Source: Streptomyces sp. 71268 | GTDB lineage: Bacteria; Actinomycetota; Actinomycetes; Streptomycetales; Streptomycetaceae | Assembly (NCBI RefSeq): GCF_029392895.1 | Contig: NZ_CP114200.1 | Span: 62,001-126,000, forward strand | DNA length: 64,000 nt | Direction of reading: 5' to 3' | Shown here: positions 19,158 through 27,690 of the stretch, piece by piece | How positions within the stretch are numbered: the stretch's first letter is position 1 | How the letters are laid out: each line of letters begins with the position of its first letter | Notes under the pieces: generated by a model | The model's input: the letters and a program-made list of their open reading frames with translations, nothing else | Database searches by the model: none | What the model was told of the DNA's origin: nothing | Translations under genes and position numbers: made by a program

Positions 19158-19170
19158 CGTTAGTCTACGG
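19158..19170 (-). promoter_or_regulatory. 13-base promoter element shared with 29134
   Basis: On the minus strand CCGTAGACTAACG, identical to 29134-29146 upstream of the alcohol dehydrogenase and in the same orientation relative to its gene. TAGACT can serve as a -10 box, with TTGCCT 16 bases upstream. It would drive the importer operon from about 150 bases upstream of its start. Alternatively it is a regulator site. Confidence 0.5.
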
Positions 19171-19178
19171 TCGTCGGC

Positions 19179-19225
19179 AAAAAAGGCAATGGCCCCGCCA
19201 CAGCCAATTTGGCAGGGGCGGGGCC
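19179..19225 (-). terminator. rho-independent terminator of the aldo/keto reductase-methyltransferase operon
   Basis: On the minus strand GGCCCCGCC pairs with GGCGGGGCC (outer arms 19225-19217 and 19199-19191) around an inner GCCAA/TTGGC dyad. A T6 tract follows (19184-19179). It ends transcription 40 bases after the methyltransferase stop. Confidence 0.85.
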
Positions 19226-19265
19226 GCTGTTCGGCCAGGTGCCGAGGACGGTGGAAAGGGGCCGG

Positions 19266-20255
19266 TCAGACGGCCTCGGCGACGATGACGCGGGGGCTTC
19301 CGGGCAGGGCCAGCACCTCGCGCTGACGCCAGCCGGCCGCCGTGAGCCAGGCCGTGACCTCGGACTCCGGGTAGACGACCGTACCGTCGATGACCAGGTA
19401 CTCCCCCGCGTGCAGCGCGTCGATCGGGCGCTGGCGGTCGTCGTCGTCCAGCAGGAAGTCGAGCAGCAGCAGGGTGGCACCGGTGCGAGCGGCGGCCCGG
19501 GCGTTGGCCAGGATGGCGCGGTTCTGCTCGGCGGTGAAGCGGTGGATCACGTGGTTGACCATGACCAGGTCGTGCTCCCCGCCCGGGTCGGCCTCGGCGG
19601 TGGCTGCGGGATCGATTCGGGCCCGGTCGGTCAGGCCGGCCGTCGCCAGCGCCTCGGCGATGGCCTGCGACGACTGCGGGTCGAAGACGAAGCGCGCCGA
19701 AAGCTCCGGGTTGGCCTGGAGGGCGCCGATGGCGAAGGCCGGGGAGAGCCCGCCGAGGTCGAGCAGGTCGCGGTAGGGGCCGAAGTCGAAGGACCTGGCG
19801 AGCATGGCGGCGTGCAGCGCGTTGTAGCGCATCACGCCCGCCATGAACGACTTCCAACGGTCCTCGTCCATCGCCAACTCGCCGGGCTTGGTCGTATCGA
19901 CGGTGGTGTCGAACTGGAGCCAGTGGCCGTAGCTGATCTCGTTCAGGAAGGCGAGGAAGGGGTGGAGGTCGAGGTCACCCTCGCCGGTCAGATGGGCGGC
20001 GGCGTCCGGCGCCAGGGCGTAGCGGCCCGCCCGGCGCTCAAGCAGTCCGAGACCGTTCATGGCGTCGGCGAGTATCCGCGCCATGCGCTCGCTGACACCG
20101 GTCGCCGAGGCCAGTTCGGCCACGTCGCGCTCGCCCTCGGCCAGGGCCCGGAAGAGTCCGACGCGCGCGGCGGCGAAGAGCTGCTTGGCGCCCATGTAGC
20201 CGGTGGCGATCTCCACGATGCGGTCGGGCGAGGCGGGCGTGCTGGGTGTGGTCAT
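19266..20255 (-). CDS. SAM-dependent O-methyltransferase (family 2, plant/HIOMT type)
   Basis: 329 residues. The N-terminal dimerisation/winged-helix part (GYMGAKQLFAAARVGLFRAL, then VSERMARILADAMNGLGLLERRAGRYAL) and the SAM loop DLGGLSPAFAIGAL (about residue 168 on) mark the acetylserotonin/hydroxyneurosporene O-methyltransferase family. A catalytic His is plausible in VMVNHVIHRF. ATG at 20255 follows AGGAGG. It trails the aldo/keto reductase by 70 bases on the same strand. Methylation of a phenolic or enolic hydroxyl is inferred; the substrate is unknown. Confidence 0.85.
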   Translation of the reverse strand: MTTPSTPASPDRIVEIATGYMGAKQLFAAARVGLFRALAEGERDVAELASATGVSERMARILADAMNGLGLLERRAGRYALAPDAAAHLTGEGDLDLHPFLAFLNEISYGHWLQFDTTVDTTKPGELAMDEDRWKSFMAGVMRYNALHAAMLARSFDFGPYRDLLDLGGLSPAFAIGALQANPELSARFVFDPQSSQAIAEALATAGLTDRARIDPAATAEADPGGEHDLVMVNHVIHRFTAEQNRAILANARAAARTGATLLLLDFLLDDDDRQRPIDALHAGEYLVIDGTVVYPESEVTAWLTAAGWRQREVLALPGSPRVIVAEAV

Positions 20256-20325
20256 GGTGTCCTCCTGAGGGGTTGTCGTACGACTGTTGAACGGGTGCGC
20301 GCCCGCCCGGGGGCGGTGCCGCGCC

Positions 20326-21294
20326 TCACCAGGTGCCGTCCGCGGCCACGTCGCGATCGACCCACAGGTCGGCCACCGCCGCGCGCAGGGTCGCCGATCC
20401 CACCCGGTCGAGCAGGGCGATCGCGCTGAGGTTGTCCTCCCACTGCGCCCGCCGGCTCACGCCGACCAGCACGTTCGCGGTGCCGGGGTTGGCCAGGCAG
20501 AAGGCGATACCCAACTGGGCGGGCGTGGCGCCCAACTCCTCGGCGGCGCGGCGCACTTGGTCGTACGAGGCGGCGATGCGCTCACGGATGCCGCCGACGT
20601 CGGCGCCGATCTTGCGGTTCGGGCGGAGGTTGCCGACCAGCAGGCCGCCCTCGAAGACGTCGGACGCCTGGAGGGCCAGCTCCCCGGAGTCGAACAGGGG
20701 CGCGTAGTAGCGGCCCTCGGCCATGGACCTGCGTGCCAGGCCGTACTTGAGCTGCGCGAACGAGGGCGGTACGAGGTTCCGCTCGCGGGCGATGTCGAGC
20801 GCTGCGCGCAGGTCCGCGTACCGCCAGTTGTTCACACCCCAGGTGGCGAACCGGCCGGCGTCGATCTGCTCGGCGACGTCGGTGACGACGCGCTCGACGT
20901 CCAGGTCGCCGAGGTAGTCACCCACGACCACCATGTCGGCCCGCTCGACACCCACCCGCTCCAGGGACGTCTCCATCTGCTGGGTGAACCCGGTGTCGGG
21001 GTAGTCCCAGAGCCAGAGCTTGCCGCAGAACTGCCAGTCGGAGCGGGCGAGTCCGGCCTCGCGCACGGCGCGGCCGAAGATCAGGTCGGTGCGCGCGTTC
21101 TCCGCGTGCGGTCCCATGTTGTAGTGCGCGACGTCGAAGAAGGCGCAGTCGAGCTCCGCGGCCCGGGCGATCAGCGACACCGCGTCATCGAATTCCATTC
21201 GGTCCCAGGTGTTCCAGGACCCCAGTGCCAGCACCGGTACGTCGGGACCACCAGGCCCCAACCGACGGCGGGGCACGGACTGCGTAGTGCTCAA
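20326..21294 (-). CDS. divergent aldo/keto reductase-family protein
   Basis: 322 residues with a TIM-barrel aldo/keto reductase outline: GSWNTWDRM, Asp54 and Tyr58 in FFDVAHYN, Lys92 in CGKLWLW, WGVNNW, and a C-terminal cofactor-binding NVLVGVSRRAQWEDNL. The tetrad His, normally in a HRxD motif, is absent: the equivalent strand reads VVVGDYLGD with Gly125. The start is TTG at 21294 with GGAGG just upstream. A paralogue with the same oddity is at 30383-31345. It may be a reductase with altered chemistry or a dehydratase/isomerase-like barrel. It is divergent from a short-chain dehydrogenase, with a GTATAC-type dyad between. Confidence 0.78.
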   Translation of the reverse strand: MSTTQSVPRRRLGPGGPDVPVLALGSWNTWDRMEFDDAVSLIARAAELDCAFFDVAHYNMGPHAENARTDLIFGRAVREAGLARSDWQFCGKLWLWDYPDTGFTQQMETSLERVGVERADMVVVGDYLGDLDVERVVTDVAEQIDAGRFATWGVNNWRYADLRAALDIARERNLVPPSFAQLKYGLARRSMAEGRYYAPLFDSGELALQASDVFEGGLLVGNLRPNRKIGADVGGIRERIAASYDQVRRAAEELGATPAQLGIAFCLANPGTANVLVGVSRRAQWEDNLSAIALLDRVGSATLRAAVADLWVDRDVAADGTW

Positions 21295-21331
21295 AGCTCC
21301 TCCCGGAAGCCTCGGCTTTTCGTCTACGCTT

Positions 21332-21342
21332 GTATACTATAC
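21332..21342. promoter_or_regulatory. GTATA-N-TATAC dyad in divergent promoter
   Basis: GTATACTATAC lies 38 bases from the aldo/keto reductase start and 44 from the short-chain dehydrogenase start. It includes good -10-like hexamers on both strands (TATACT on plus, TATAGT on minus). The half site matches the GTATAC core of the palindromes at 39119 and 41782, so the GntR protein at 40074 is a candidate binder. Confidence 0.5.
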
Positions 21343-21385
21343 GGCCACGCCGCGGCACAGGGGTCTCGGCGTGAGGGGAGTGAAG

Positions 21386-22126
21386 ATGAGTCGCACACGT
21401 ACCGTCCTCGTCACCGGCGGAGCCGGGGGAATCGGTCGAGCGGTGGCCGCGGCGTTCGCCGCCGCGGGCGACACCGTGGCGATCGTCGACCGGGACGCCG
21501 AGCGCGTCACGCGGACGGCCCGGGCCCTGAACGTGCGCGGCGGGGTCCTCGACATCACCGACGAGGCGTCCATCGAGCGCGAACTCGACGCCCTCCAGGC
21601 CGAGTTGGGCCCCGTCGAGGTGCTGGTGAACAACGCCGGCCTGCTCACCGTGCACGGCACGCTGATGGAGCTGCCCGGCAGCGATCTGGACACCATCCTG
21701 CGCACCAACGTGGTGGGCACCTTCCTGATGACCCAGCACGTCGCGCGCCGCATGGTCGCGGCCCAGGTCGCCGGCACGATCGTGAACATCTCCTCGATCG
21801 GCGGCAGGCAACCCACGCCGGGCATGGGCGGCTACGAGAGCAGCAAGGCGGCCGTGGACGCGGTCACCCGCTGGGCCGCGATCGAACTCGCCGAGCACGG
21901 CATACGCGTCAACGCCGTCGCGCCCGGCCCCGTCCTCACCGAGATGCTGGCCGCCGGCATGCCCGAGGGCTCACCGCAACGACAGGCGTGGCAGGAACGC
22001 ATCCCGCTGCGCAGGCTGGCCGCCGTGGACGACGTCGCCGCGGCGACCGTCTTCCTCGCCAGCGGCGCGGCGGCACACATCACCGGTACCAGCCTGCCGG
22101 TGGACGGCGGGCAACTGCTGACCTAG
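21386..22126 (+). CDS. short-chain dehydrogenase/reductase
   Basis: 246 residues, a classical SDR. The NAD(P) loop is TGGAGGIG (10-17), NNAG is at 82-85, and the active site is Ser136/Ser137 with Tyr150-x3-Lys154. The C-terminal PVDGGQLLT is typical. Asp35 after the second beta strand (VAIVDRD) favours NAD(H). ATG at 21386 follows GAGGGGAG. Oxidation of a secondary alcohol or reduction of a ketone in the aromatic pathway is likely. It stands alone on this strand, opposite the aldo/keto reductase-methyltransferase operon. Confidence 0.88.
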   Translation: MSRTRTVLVTGGAGGIGRAVAAAFAAAGDTVAIVDRDAERVTRTARALNVRGGVLDITDEASIERELDALQAELGPVEVLVNNAGLLTVHGTLMELPGSDLDTILRTNVVGTFLMTQHVARRMVAAQVAGTIVNISSIGGRQPTPGMGGYESSKAAVDAVTRWAAIELAEHGIRVNAVAPGPVLTEMLAAGMPEGSPQRQAWQERIPLRRLAAVDDVAAATVFLASGAAAHITGTSLPVDGGQLLT

Positions 22127-22902
22127 CCACGTGGGCGCGTCGTCCCCGTACGGAAGGGCGGCGCGCCCGGCAGGCCCACGTCACCCCAGGATCGGGCCAG
22201 GAGACCGGCACATGCCGGGGCCGTCGGCCCCGGCCGGGCGTCCGCCGAGGTAACTCAGCCTGCGAGTCGGCCTGTTGGGAACCCCTTCCGGGCTTCCGGC
22301 TCCAGGGCACCGGGCCCCGGCCCCACGCCGCCCCCGTCACTCGGGCCCGCTCGGGCACGTTCCGCTCCCACTCGGACACGGAACCTCCCGCTCCAGGCTC
22401 GTCGCACTCTTTCCACCTGCACACGTGGGGCGCCAAAACCGCATCGCTCGGGCCGCCAGAGAGCGGCAACGGGCGCGCCCCAGGGAGATTTGACGGATAA
22501 GTCGGAGTTGGCACGTCGATAGTCCGAACCAGTGTGCCAAGCTTGTGCACGTACCTCGGAAACGGAATTGGTGGCTGAAGTCCGGAAACATACGGCTATG
22601 GCCAGCCACAGCACACGGACGCCCGAGAGCCCTTGGCGGGCATCCGAAACGGTCACGGTGCGGCCGGTCATCGACGCACCACCCGCTCCACGCTGGACAC
22701 CCACGCCGACGGGCACGAGAGGCACCCGACTTCGCCGCACGGATTCCACGCGCGGAACAACATGTGGATTCGCCATGTGACTTCGACACACGAGATCGGC
22801 GCGCGTGTTCGGCGTGTGGGTCAACCGTACGGAAAGCGACGCACAGAACCTGGCGCGCGATATCCGATGCGCGACAACTCGACGAGAGAAAGGCATGACG
22901 TC
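22127..22902. other. 776-base non-coding stretch
   Basis: No convincing gene on either strand. ACGTGGGC and GCCCACGT flank about 40 bases immediately after the dehydrogenase stop and may form a weak terminator. The right part is less GC-rich than its surroundings and holds the leader of the secreted-protein gene; TTGACG at 22490-22495 is a possible -35 without a clear -10. Confidence 0.5.
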
Positions 22903-23265
22903 ATGAAGAAGTCCCTTGTCGCCGGCGCCGTGGCGGCGACCTGTATGGCCGCTACCACCGTCCTCGCCGGAGCCACCCAGGCCAGCGCCAACCCCAACGA
23001 CTGCCCCGGCGGTTACGTGTGCGTGTGGGGTGACAGTAACTACGAAGGGCGCTTCCTGTTCGTACCCGGCACCTCCCGGTCGAACGTGGGCGACCACATG
23101 AACGACCTGACCACCGCCCTGTGGAACCGCACTGGTTCGCGGGTGTGCTTCTACGACCACTCCAACTACGGCGGCTCCGTGTTAGCCATCGTGAGCCCCG
23201 GGGAGTCACGGCCCAACATCGGCCCGACGGCCAACGACCGAATCTCCTCGTGGCGGGCCTGCTGA
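22903..23265 (+). CDS. secreted peptidase inhibitor family I36-like (beta/gamma-crystallin-type) protein
   Basis: 120 residues with a signal peptide (MKKSLVAGAVAATCMAAT..) cut after ASA at residue 29. The mature about 91 residues carry four Cys (34, 40, 82, 120) and two repeats of the Greek-key type: VCVWGDSNYEGRFLFV and VCFYDHSNYGGSVLAI. This is the layout of SMPI-like metalloprotease inhibitors of Streptomyces. ATG at 22903 follows GAGAAAGG. Leu94 is encoded by the rare TTA codon (23182-23184), so translation probably depends on the bldA tRNA and is tied to development. Not evidently linked to the catabolic genes. Confidence 0.85.
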   Translation: MKKSLVAGAVAATCMAATTVLAGATQASANPNDCPGGYVCVWGDSNYEGRFLFVPGTSRSNVGDHMNDLTTALWNRTGSRVCFYDHSNYGGSVLAIVSPGESRPNIGPTANDRISSWRAC

Positions 23266-23551
23266 CCCTCGCGCTCACAGCGCCGACCGCGTCGACGCCG
23301 GCTCCGGCAGTCTGAACGGCCTGCCACGGGCTCGCCTCCCGTGACGTGCCTGGACGCGGTGCGCGGTGTGCGCCGCGCCCACGCACGTGGGGCGCGCCAT
23401 GGAGGGTGTGACGGCGGGGGTTTGGGCGAGTCACCCGGGCGACTGACCGGAGGGGTCCCGGCCGCACGTACTGGGCCGGGGCCCTGCTCCGCGTACGGCT
23501 GAGCCTCCTGGCCCGCGGCCACCCCGGCCCGGTGGCCCGTGGTGGGCGGGG

Positions 23552-24232
23552 TCAGGTGCGCAGGAACTCAAGGACCGCCATCACCCGGCGGTGGGTCTCA
23601 GCGGCCGGTGGCAGGTCCAGCTTCATCAGGATGTTGCCGACGTGCTTGCCCACCGCGGCCTCCGAGACCACCAGCGCGCGGCAGATCGCCGCGTTGGAGC
23701 GTCCCTCGGCCATCAGCGCCAACACCTCGCGCTCGCGCGGGGTCAGCCGCTCCAGCGGGTCGCGGCGGCGGCGCAGCAACTGGCGTACCACCTCCGGGTC
23801 GACCACCGTGCCGCCGGCCGCCACGGCGTCGACCGCCGCGACGAAGTCGTCGACCTGGCCGATCCGGTCCTTGAGCAGGTAGCCGACGCCCGAGCCGTCC
23901 CCGGAGTCCAGCATGTCCGCGGCGTAGGAGCGCTGCACGTACTGGCTGAGGACCAGCACCGGTAGGCCGGGGCGCTCCTCGCGCAGCGCGACGGCGGCCC
24001 GCAGCCCCTCGTCCGTCTGACCCGGTGGCATCCGTACGTCGGTGATGACGATGTCCGGCGCGTGTGCGGCGACGGCGGCGTGCAGGGCCTCGGCGTCCCC
24101 CACCGCGGCCACCACCTGGTGGCCGAAGCGGGCGAGCAGGCCGATCAGCCCCTCGCGCAGCAGCACGCTGTCCTCGGCCAGGACTATGCGCAGCGGTTCG
24201 GTCTTGGTGGGGTCGGGCTCAGCGGGGTGCAA
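23552..24232 (-). CDS. NarL/LuxR-family response regulator
   Basis: 226 residues from a TTG at 24232. A receiver domain (RIVLAEDSVLLREGL, phospho-acceptor Asp in DIVITDVRMPP, Lys in YLLKDR) is followed by a LuxR helix-turn-helix (LTPREREVLALMAEGRSNAAICRALVVSEAAVGKHVGNILMKL). The start is uncertain. TTG at 24232 has GGAG five bases upstream and overlaps the kinase gene by 49 bases; no ATG/GTG precedes the receiver fold in frame. Partner of the histidine kinase immediately upstream. Confidence 0.85.
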   Translation of the reverse strand: MHPAEPDPTKTEPLRIVLAEDSVLLREGLIGLLARFGHQVVAAVGDAEALHAAVAAHAPDIVITDVRMPPGQTDEGLRAAVALREERPGLPVLVLSQYVQRSYAADMLDSGDGSGVGYLLKDRIGQVDDFVAAVDAVAAGGTVVDPEVVRQLLRRRRDPLERLTPREREVLALMAEGRSNAAICRALVVSEAAVGKHVGNILMKLDLPPAAETHRRVMAVLEFLRT

Positions 24233-25485
24233 GGGATCTCCACGCGCAACAGGGTCGGGCCGCCGGGTGGGCTGTTCAGCGTCAGGGCGCCGTCCACCAC
24301 CGAGACCCGGTCGGCCAGCCCGGTCAGGCCGGTGCCGCCCGCCGGATCGGCGCCGCCGCCCCCGTCGTCCCACACGTCGATGGTCAACAGCCCGTCAGCG
24401 TAGCGTCCCTCGATCCGGGCGGACTCGGCGCCACTGTGCCGGGCGATGTTGGCCAGCGCCTCACAGACGGCGAAGTAGCCTGCCGACTCGACCGCGGGCG
24501 CGAACCGTCCCGGCAGGTCGAGGCGGACCTCGACGGGTACGGGTGAGCGGTCGGCGGCGTCCGCGCAGGCGTCGGGCAGGCCGCGGTCGGTCAGCACCTG
24601 GGGGTGGATGCCGTTGATCAACTCGCGCAGCTCGGCGAGGGCCGCCCCCGCCTCGCGCTGCGCCGCGGCCAGTTGGGTGGCGAGCGCGCTGCCGGCCGGG
24701 GCGTCCAGGCGGGCCAGCCCGAGCGCCATCGACAGGGCCACCAGGCGCTGCTGGGCGCCGTCGTGCAGGTCGCGCTCGATCCGGCGCCGCTCGGCCTCGA
24801 AGGCGTCCACGAGGCGGGCCCGGGAGCTGACCAGTTCACCGATCCGTACCTCCTGGCCGGTCGGTGACAGCAGCAGCCTGGCCAGCGCGGCGCGGCCGGC
24901 CGCCACCGCGGTCAGCGGATACGCGCACAGCGCCGCCGCCGCGAGGCCCGCGACGCCCAGCGCGCCGGCCACGGCCGGCGAGTGGACCACCCACACCTTG
25001 AGGACGTTGACCTGCTCGCCGTCGGCCAGCAGCAGCGGCAGCGCGCCCAGCAGGTAGGCCGGCACCACCAGCGCGCCACCCACCACGATCAGGTCCACCG
25101 GCCACAGCAGGAAGGCGGCCAGCACGGTGAAGCCCAGCTCCCGCCAAGTCGCCTGTTCCCGGTAGCGCAGCCGCAGCCAGGCGGGCAGGCCGGGGCGGGC
25201 CGGGACCTGGTGCGGGTTGGCCACCCGCGCGCCGTCGAGCAGCCGCAGCAACCCGCGCTCCCAGGGCGCGTACGCCACCCCCACCAGCCCCAACGCCGCC
25301 AGCAGTGGCAACCCCACGAGCACCACGGCCAGCGCTCCGAAGACCACCACGGCCACCAGCAACCCCGCGCACAGCAGGGCCCCCGTCACCCCGCTCACCA
25401 GCAGGTAGCCGGCCGCCCGCCACGGCAGCGCCGAACACGCGAACCCCGGACGCAGCATCGCGCGCCACACGCCGCCCCCCCCCAT
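24184..25485 (-). CDS. NarL-type sensor histidine kinase
   Basis: 433 residues. Four to six membrane helices lie in the first about 210 residues (for example LLVAVVVFGALAVVLVGLPLLAALGLVGVAY). A HisKA_3 dimerisation helix carries the phospho-His in ERRRIERDLHDGAQQRL. An HATPase domain follows, with EALANIARHSGA, DDGGGGADPAGGTGLTGLADRV. No extracellular sensing domain is visible, so it may sense membrane stress or an adjacent transporter. ATG at 25485 is chosen, though ATG at 25458 is possible. Divergent from the FtsX-like permease at 25664 across a dyad that is a candidate response-regulator site. Confidence 0.88.
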   Translation of the reverse strand: MGGGGVWRAMLRPGFACSALPWRAAGYLLVSGVTGALLCAGLLVAVVVFGALAVVLVGLPLLAALGLVGVAYAPWERGLLRLLDGARVANPHQVPARPGLPAWLRLRYREQATWRELGFTVLAAFLLWPVDLIVVGGALVVPAYLLGALPLLLADGEQVNVLKVWVVHSPAVAGALGVAGLAAAALCAYPLTAVAAGRAALARLLLSPTGQEVRIGELVSSRARLVDAFEAERRRIERDLHDGAQQRLVALSMALGLARLDAPAGSALATQLAAAQREAGAALAELRELINGIHPQVLTDRGLPDACADAADRSPVPVEVRLDLPGRFAPAVESAGYFAVCEALANIARHSGAESARIEGRYADGLLTIDVWDDGGGGADPAGGTGLTGLADRVSVVDGALTLNSPPGGPTLLRVEIPCTPLSPTPPRPNRCA

Positions 25486-25589
25486 CCGCCCAGCCCTCTC
25501 GCCCCGCTCGTCCAACCCGACCCGACCCAGCCAGCCAGCCACCGAGTCAGCCAGCCGACCCACCCTAGGCGCCGTTCCCGCCGGGCGCG

Positions 25590-25605
25590 GTAGGGCGGGC
25601 CCTAC
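25590..25605. promoter_or_regulatory. GTAGGG-N4-CCCTAC dyad, candidate response-regulator site
   Basis: A perfect 6-bp inverted repeat, GTAGGGCGGGCCCTAC, between the divergent kinase operon and permease gene, about 105 and 59 bases from their starts. Position and symmetry suit binding by the LuxR-type response regulator encoded next door. Confidence 0.5.
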
Positions 25606-25663
25606 CCCACACGGTGACCCGTGCCCCACTGATCGGGCGCGCTCCGGCCGGTTGGCTTGCGGC

Positions 25664-27556
25664 ATGAGGATGTTGCCGATTGCTTGGAAGTCCCTACGGG
25701 CCCGCTGGGTTGGTCTCATCGGGGCGTTCACGGCCCTGGCGCTCGGCGTCGCGATGACGACCGTGATGCTGCTCGGGCTGGCCACCGCCCTGGCGTTGCC
25801 CGGCGGGGAGGCCGTGGTGTCGCTGGTGGCGGCGCTCGGCACGGCGGGCGGGGTGAGCGCCTTCGTGTCGGCGTTCGTCGTCGCCTCCACCTTCTCGTAC
25901 GCGGTGGCGCAGCGCCGGCGCGAGCTGGGCCTGCTGCGCCTCGCCGGGGCCACCCGGGCGCAGGTGCGCCGGGCCGTTCTGGCCGAGGCCCTGATCCTGG
26001 GCGTCGCGGCCTCGGCCGTGGGGTGCCTGCTCGGCCGGCTCGCGGCGCCCTCGATGGTGCGCTGGCTCGGTGACGTCGACATGGCGCCGCGCGACCTCGC
26101 GCTCGGTTCGCAGCACTGGCCCCTTTACGCCGCCTTCTGGACCGGCCTGTTGGTGGCCCTGGGCGGGGTGGCGGTGGCCGCCCGGCGGGCGGGGCGGCTG
26201 GGTCCGCTGGACGCGCTGCGCGGTGCCGAGGTGGACACCGGGGTGATGACCGCCGGTCGTTGGCTGTGGGGCCTTGGGTTGCTCACCGCCGCGGCCGTCC
26301 TGGTAGGCGCGGCCCTGTGCACCGACCCCGCGGAACTGCTGCGCCGCAAGGCGTACACCGTGCGCCCGATGGTGCTGATCTCCGCCTGCGGGCTGCTGGC
26401 GCCCGTTCTGGTGCCGCCCCTGCTGCGCGCCCTGACCTGGTGGCCGGCCCGGCGTACCGGGTACGCCGGGCGTCTGGTGCGGGCGAACGCGTCGGCCGCG
26501 GTGCGCCGCACGGGAGCCGTGGCCGCGCCCGTGCTGGTGGCGGTGGCGCTGGCGGGCTCGCTGGCCGGGGCGCTGGAGACGGTGAGCGCGGCCCGTACCG
26601 CCGAGGCCCGCTCCCGGACCGCCGCCGACTTTGTCGTCGTGCCCCGCGCCGCCTCCTCCGAGGCCCTGGTCGACGCGCTGCGCGCGGTGCCGGGGGTCAC
26701 CGTCTCGGCGACGGCGCCGACCCCGCTGTCGCTGGTCGAGCCGGACGGCACGGTGGTGGACTCCGAGGCCAGGACCGCCGAGCCGGCCGCCCTGGCGGCG
26801 CTGGCGCGGCTGCCGGTGCGCGCGGGGTCGGTGTCGGTGCTGGACGACGGCGGCATCGTGTTGCCCGAGGAGTGGGGGCGCACCAGCGTCGGGGACCCGG
26901 TGCCGGTGATCCGCGCGGACGGCAGCCGGGTGACGCTGCGGGTGGCCGCCGTGCTGCGCGACGGCCTGGGCGACAACGGCCTGTACGTCACGCCGCCCAA
27001 CGGTCCAGGCGCCCGCGTCGACCGCGTCGAGATCAGGCTGACCGGCGCGGCCGACGCCACCACGGTGCGGCGGCTGGACGCCGCGGCCGCCCGGTTCGAG
27101 GTGCGCGTCGACACCCGCGAGGAGTGGTTGGCGGCCACCGCCCCCGCCGCCAGCCGCGTGGCCTGGCTGCGCACCGTGTTGGTCCTGGGCCTGGCCCTGG
27201 TGTACACGGGGATCGCGCTGGCCAACACCCTTGCGATGGCGACCGTCGACCGGCGTCGCGAACTGGCCCAGCTGCGGCTGGCCGGCGCCACCCGGGCGCA
27301 GGTGATCCGCCTGGTGACCGCCGAGTCGGTGCTGGTGGTGGCGGTGGGCGCGGTGCTGGGTTGCGCGGTGGCCGGCGTCCAACTCGGCACCATGCACGCC
27401 GGCTTGGCGATGCTCGCGGTGGACGCGCCGCTGATCGTGCCCTGGCGTCCTGTCGCCCTGGTCACGGGCGCGTGCGTGCTGGTCGCGGCGCCGTGCGCGG
27501 CGCTCAGCGCGGCCTGGGCGCTGCGGCGGCGGCCGGTGACGGTGGCGGCGGGGTAG
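25664..27556 (+). CDS. FtsX-like ABC transporter permease, no ATPase partner nearby
   Basis: 630 residues. The architecture is of the MacB/FtsX class with two FtsX units: an N-terminal helix (LIGAFTALALGVAMTTVMLLGLA), a first FtsX domain (YAVAQRRRELGLLRLAGATRAQVRRAVLAEALILG), a large extracytoplasmic region about residues 310-500 beginning TADFVVVPRAAS, and a second FtsX unit (TVDRRRELAQLRLAGATRAQVIRLVTAES). ATG at 25664 is chosen over an in-frame TTG four codons earlier. The usual ATP-binding gene is not adjacent, and the kinase genes lie divergently. A bacitracin/lantibiotic-resistance or lipoprotein-export type function is possible. Confidence 0.85.
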   Translation: MRMLPIAWKSLRARWVGLIGAFTALALGVAMTTVMLLGLATALALPGGEAVVSLVAALGTAGGVSAFVSAFVVASTFSYAVAQRRRELGLLRLAGATRAQVRRAVLAEALILGVAASAVGCLLGRLAAPSMVRWLGDVDMAPRDLALGSQHWPLYAAFWTGLLVALGGVAVAARRAGRLGPLDALRGAEVDTGVMTAGRWLWGLGLLTAAAVLVGAALCTDPAELLRRKAYTVRPMVLISACGLLAPVLVPPLLRALTWWPARRTGYAGRLVRANASAAVRRTGAVAAPVLVAVALAGSLAGALETVSAARTAEARSRTAADFVVVPRAASSEALVDALRAVPGVTVSATAPTPLSLVEPDGTVVDSEARTAEPAALAALARLPVRAGSVSVLDDGGIVLPEEWGRTSVGDPVPVIRADGSRVTLRVAAVLRDGLGDNGLYVTPPNGPGARVDRVEIRLTGAADATTVRRLDAAAARFEVRVDTREEWLAATAPAASRVAWLRTVLVLGLALVYTGIALANTLAMATVDRRRELAQLRLAGATRAQVIRLVTAESVLVVAVGAVLGCAVAGVQLGTMHAGLAMLAVDAPLIVPWRPVALVTGACVLVAAPCAALSAAWALRRRPVTVAAG

Positions 27557-27640
27557 CCGGGTCCAGGCCACGGGTGTGCGTCACCGAGGGCCTGGCCGTA
27601 CGCCGTGGGCCGGTTCGCTCCGGTGACCCGTGCCCGTGGT

Positions 27641-27674
27641 CGGTCCGCCTCGGCCGGTGCGCGTTGGCGGACCG
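27641..27674. terminator. hairpin between convergent genes
   Basis: CGGTCCGCC (27641-27649) pairs with GGCGGACCG (27666-27674), a 9-bp stem lying between the permease gene and the converging amidohydrolase gene. Confidence 0.55.
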
Positions 27675-27690
27675 GGTGGGTTCGGTTACC

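Noticed and set aside
20275..20284. Palindrome GTCGTACGAC between the aldo/keto reductase and methyltransferase genes
   Set aside because: Ten bases within an operon-internal gap, with no second copy noticed and no promoter in register; not enough for an operator call.
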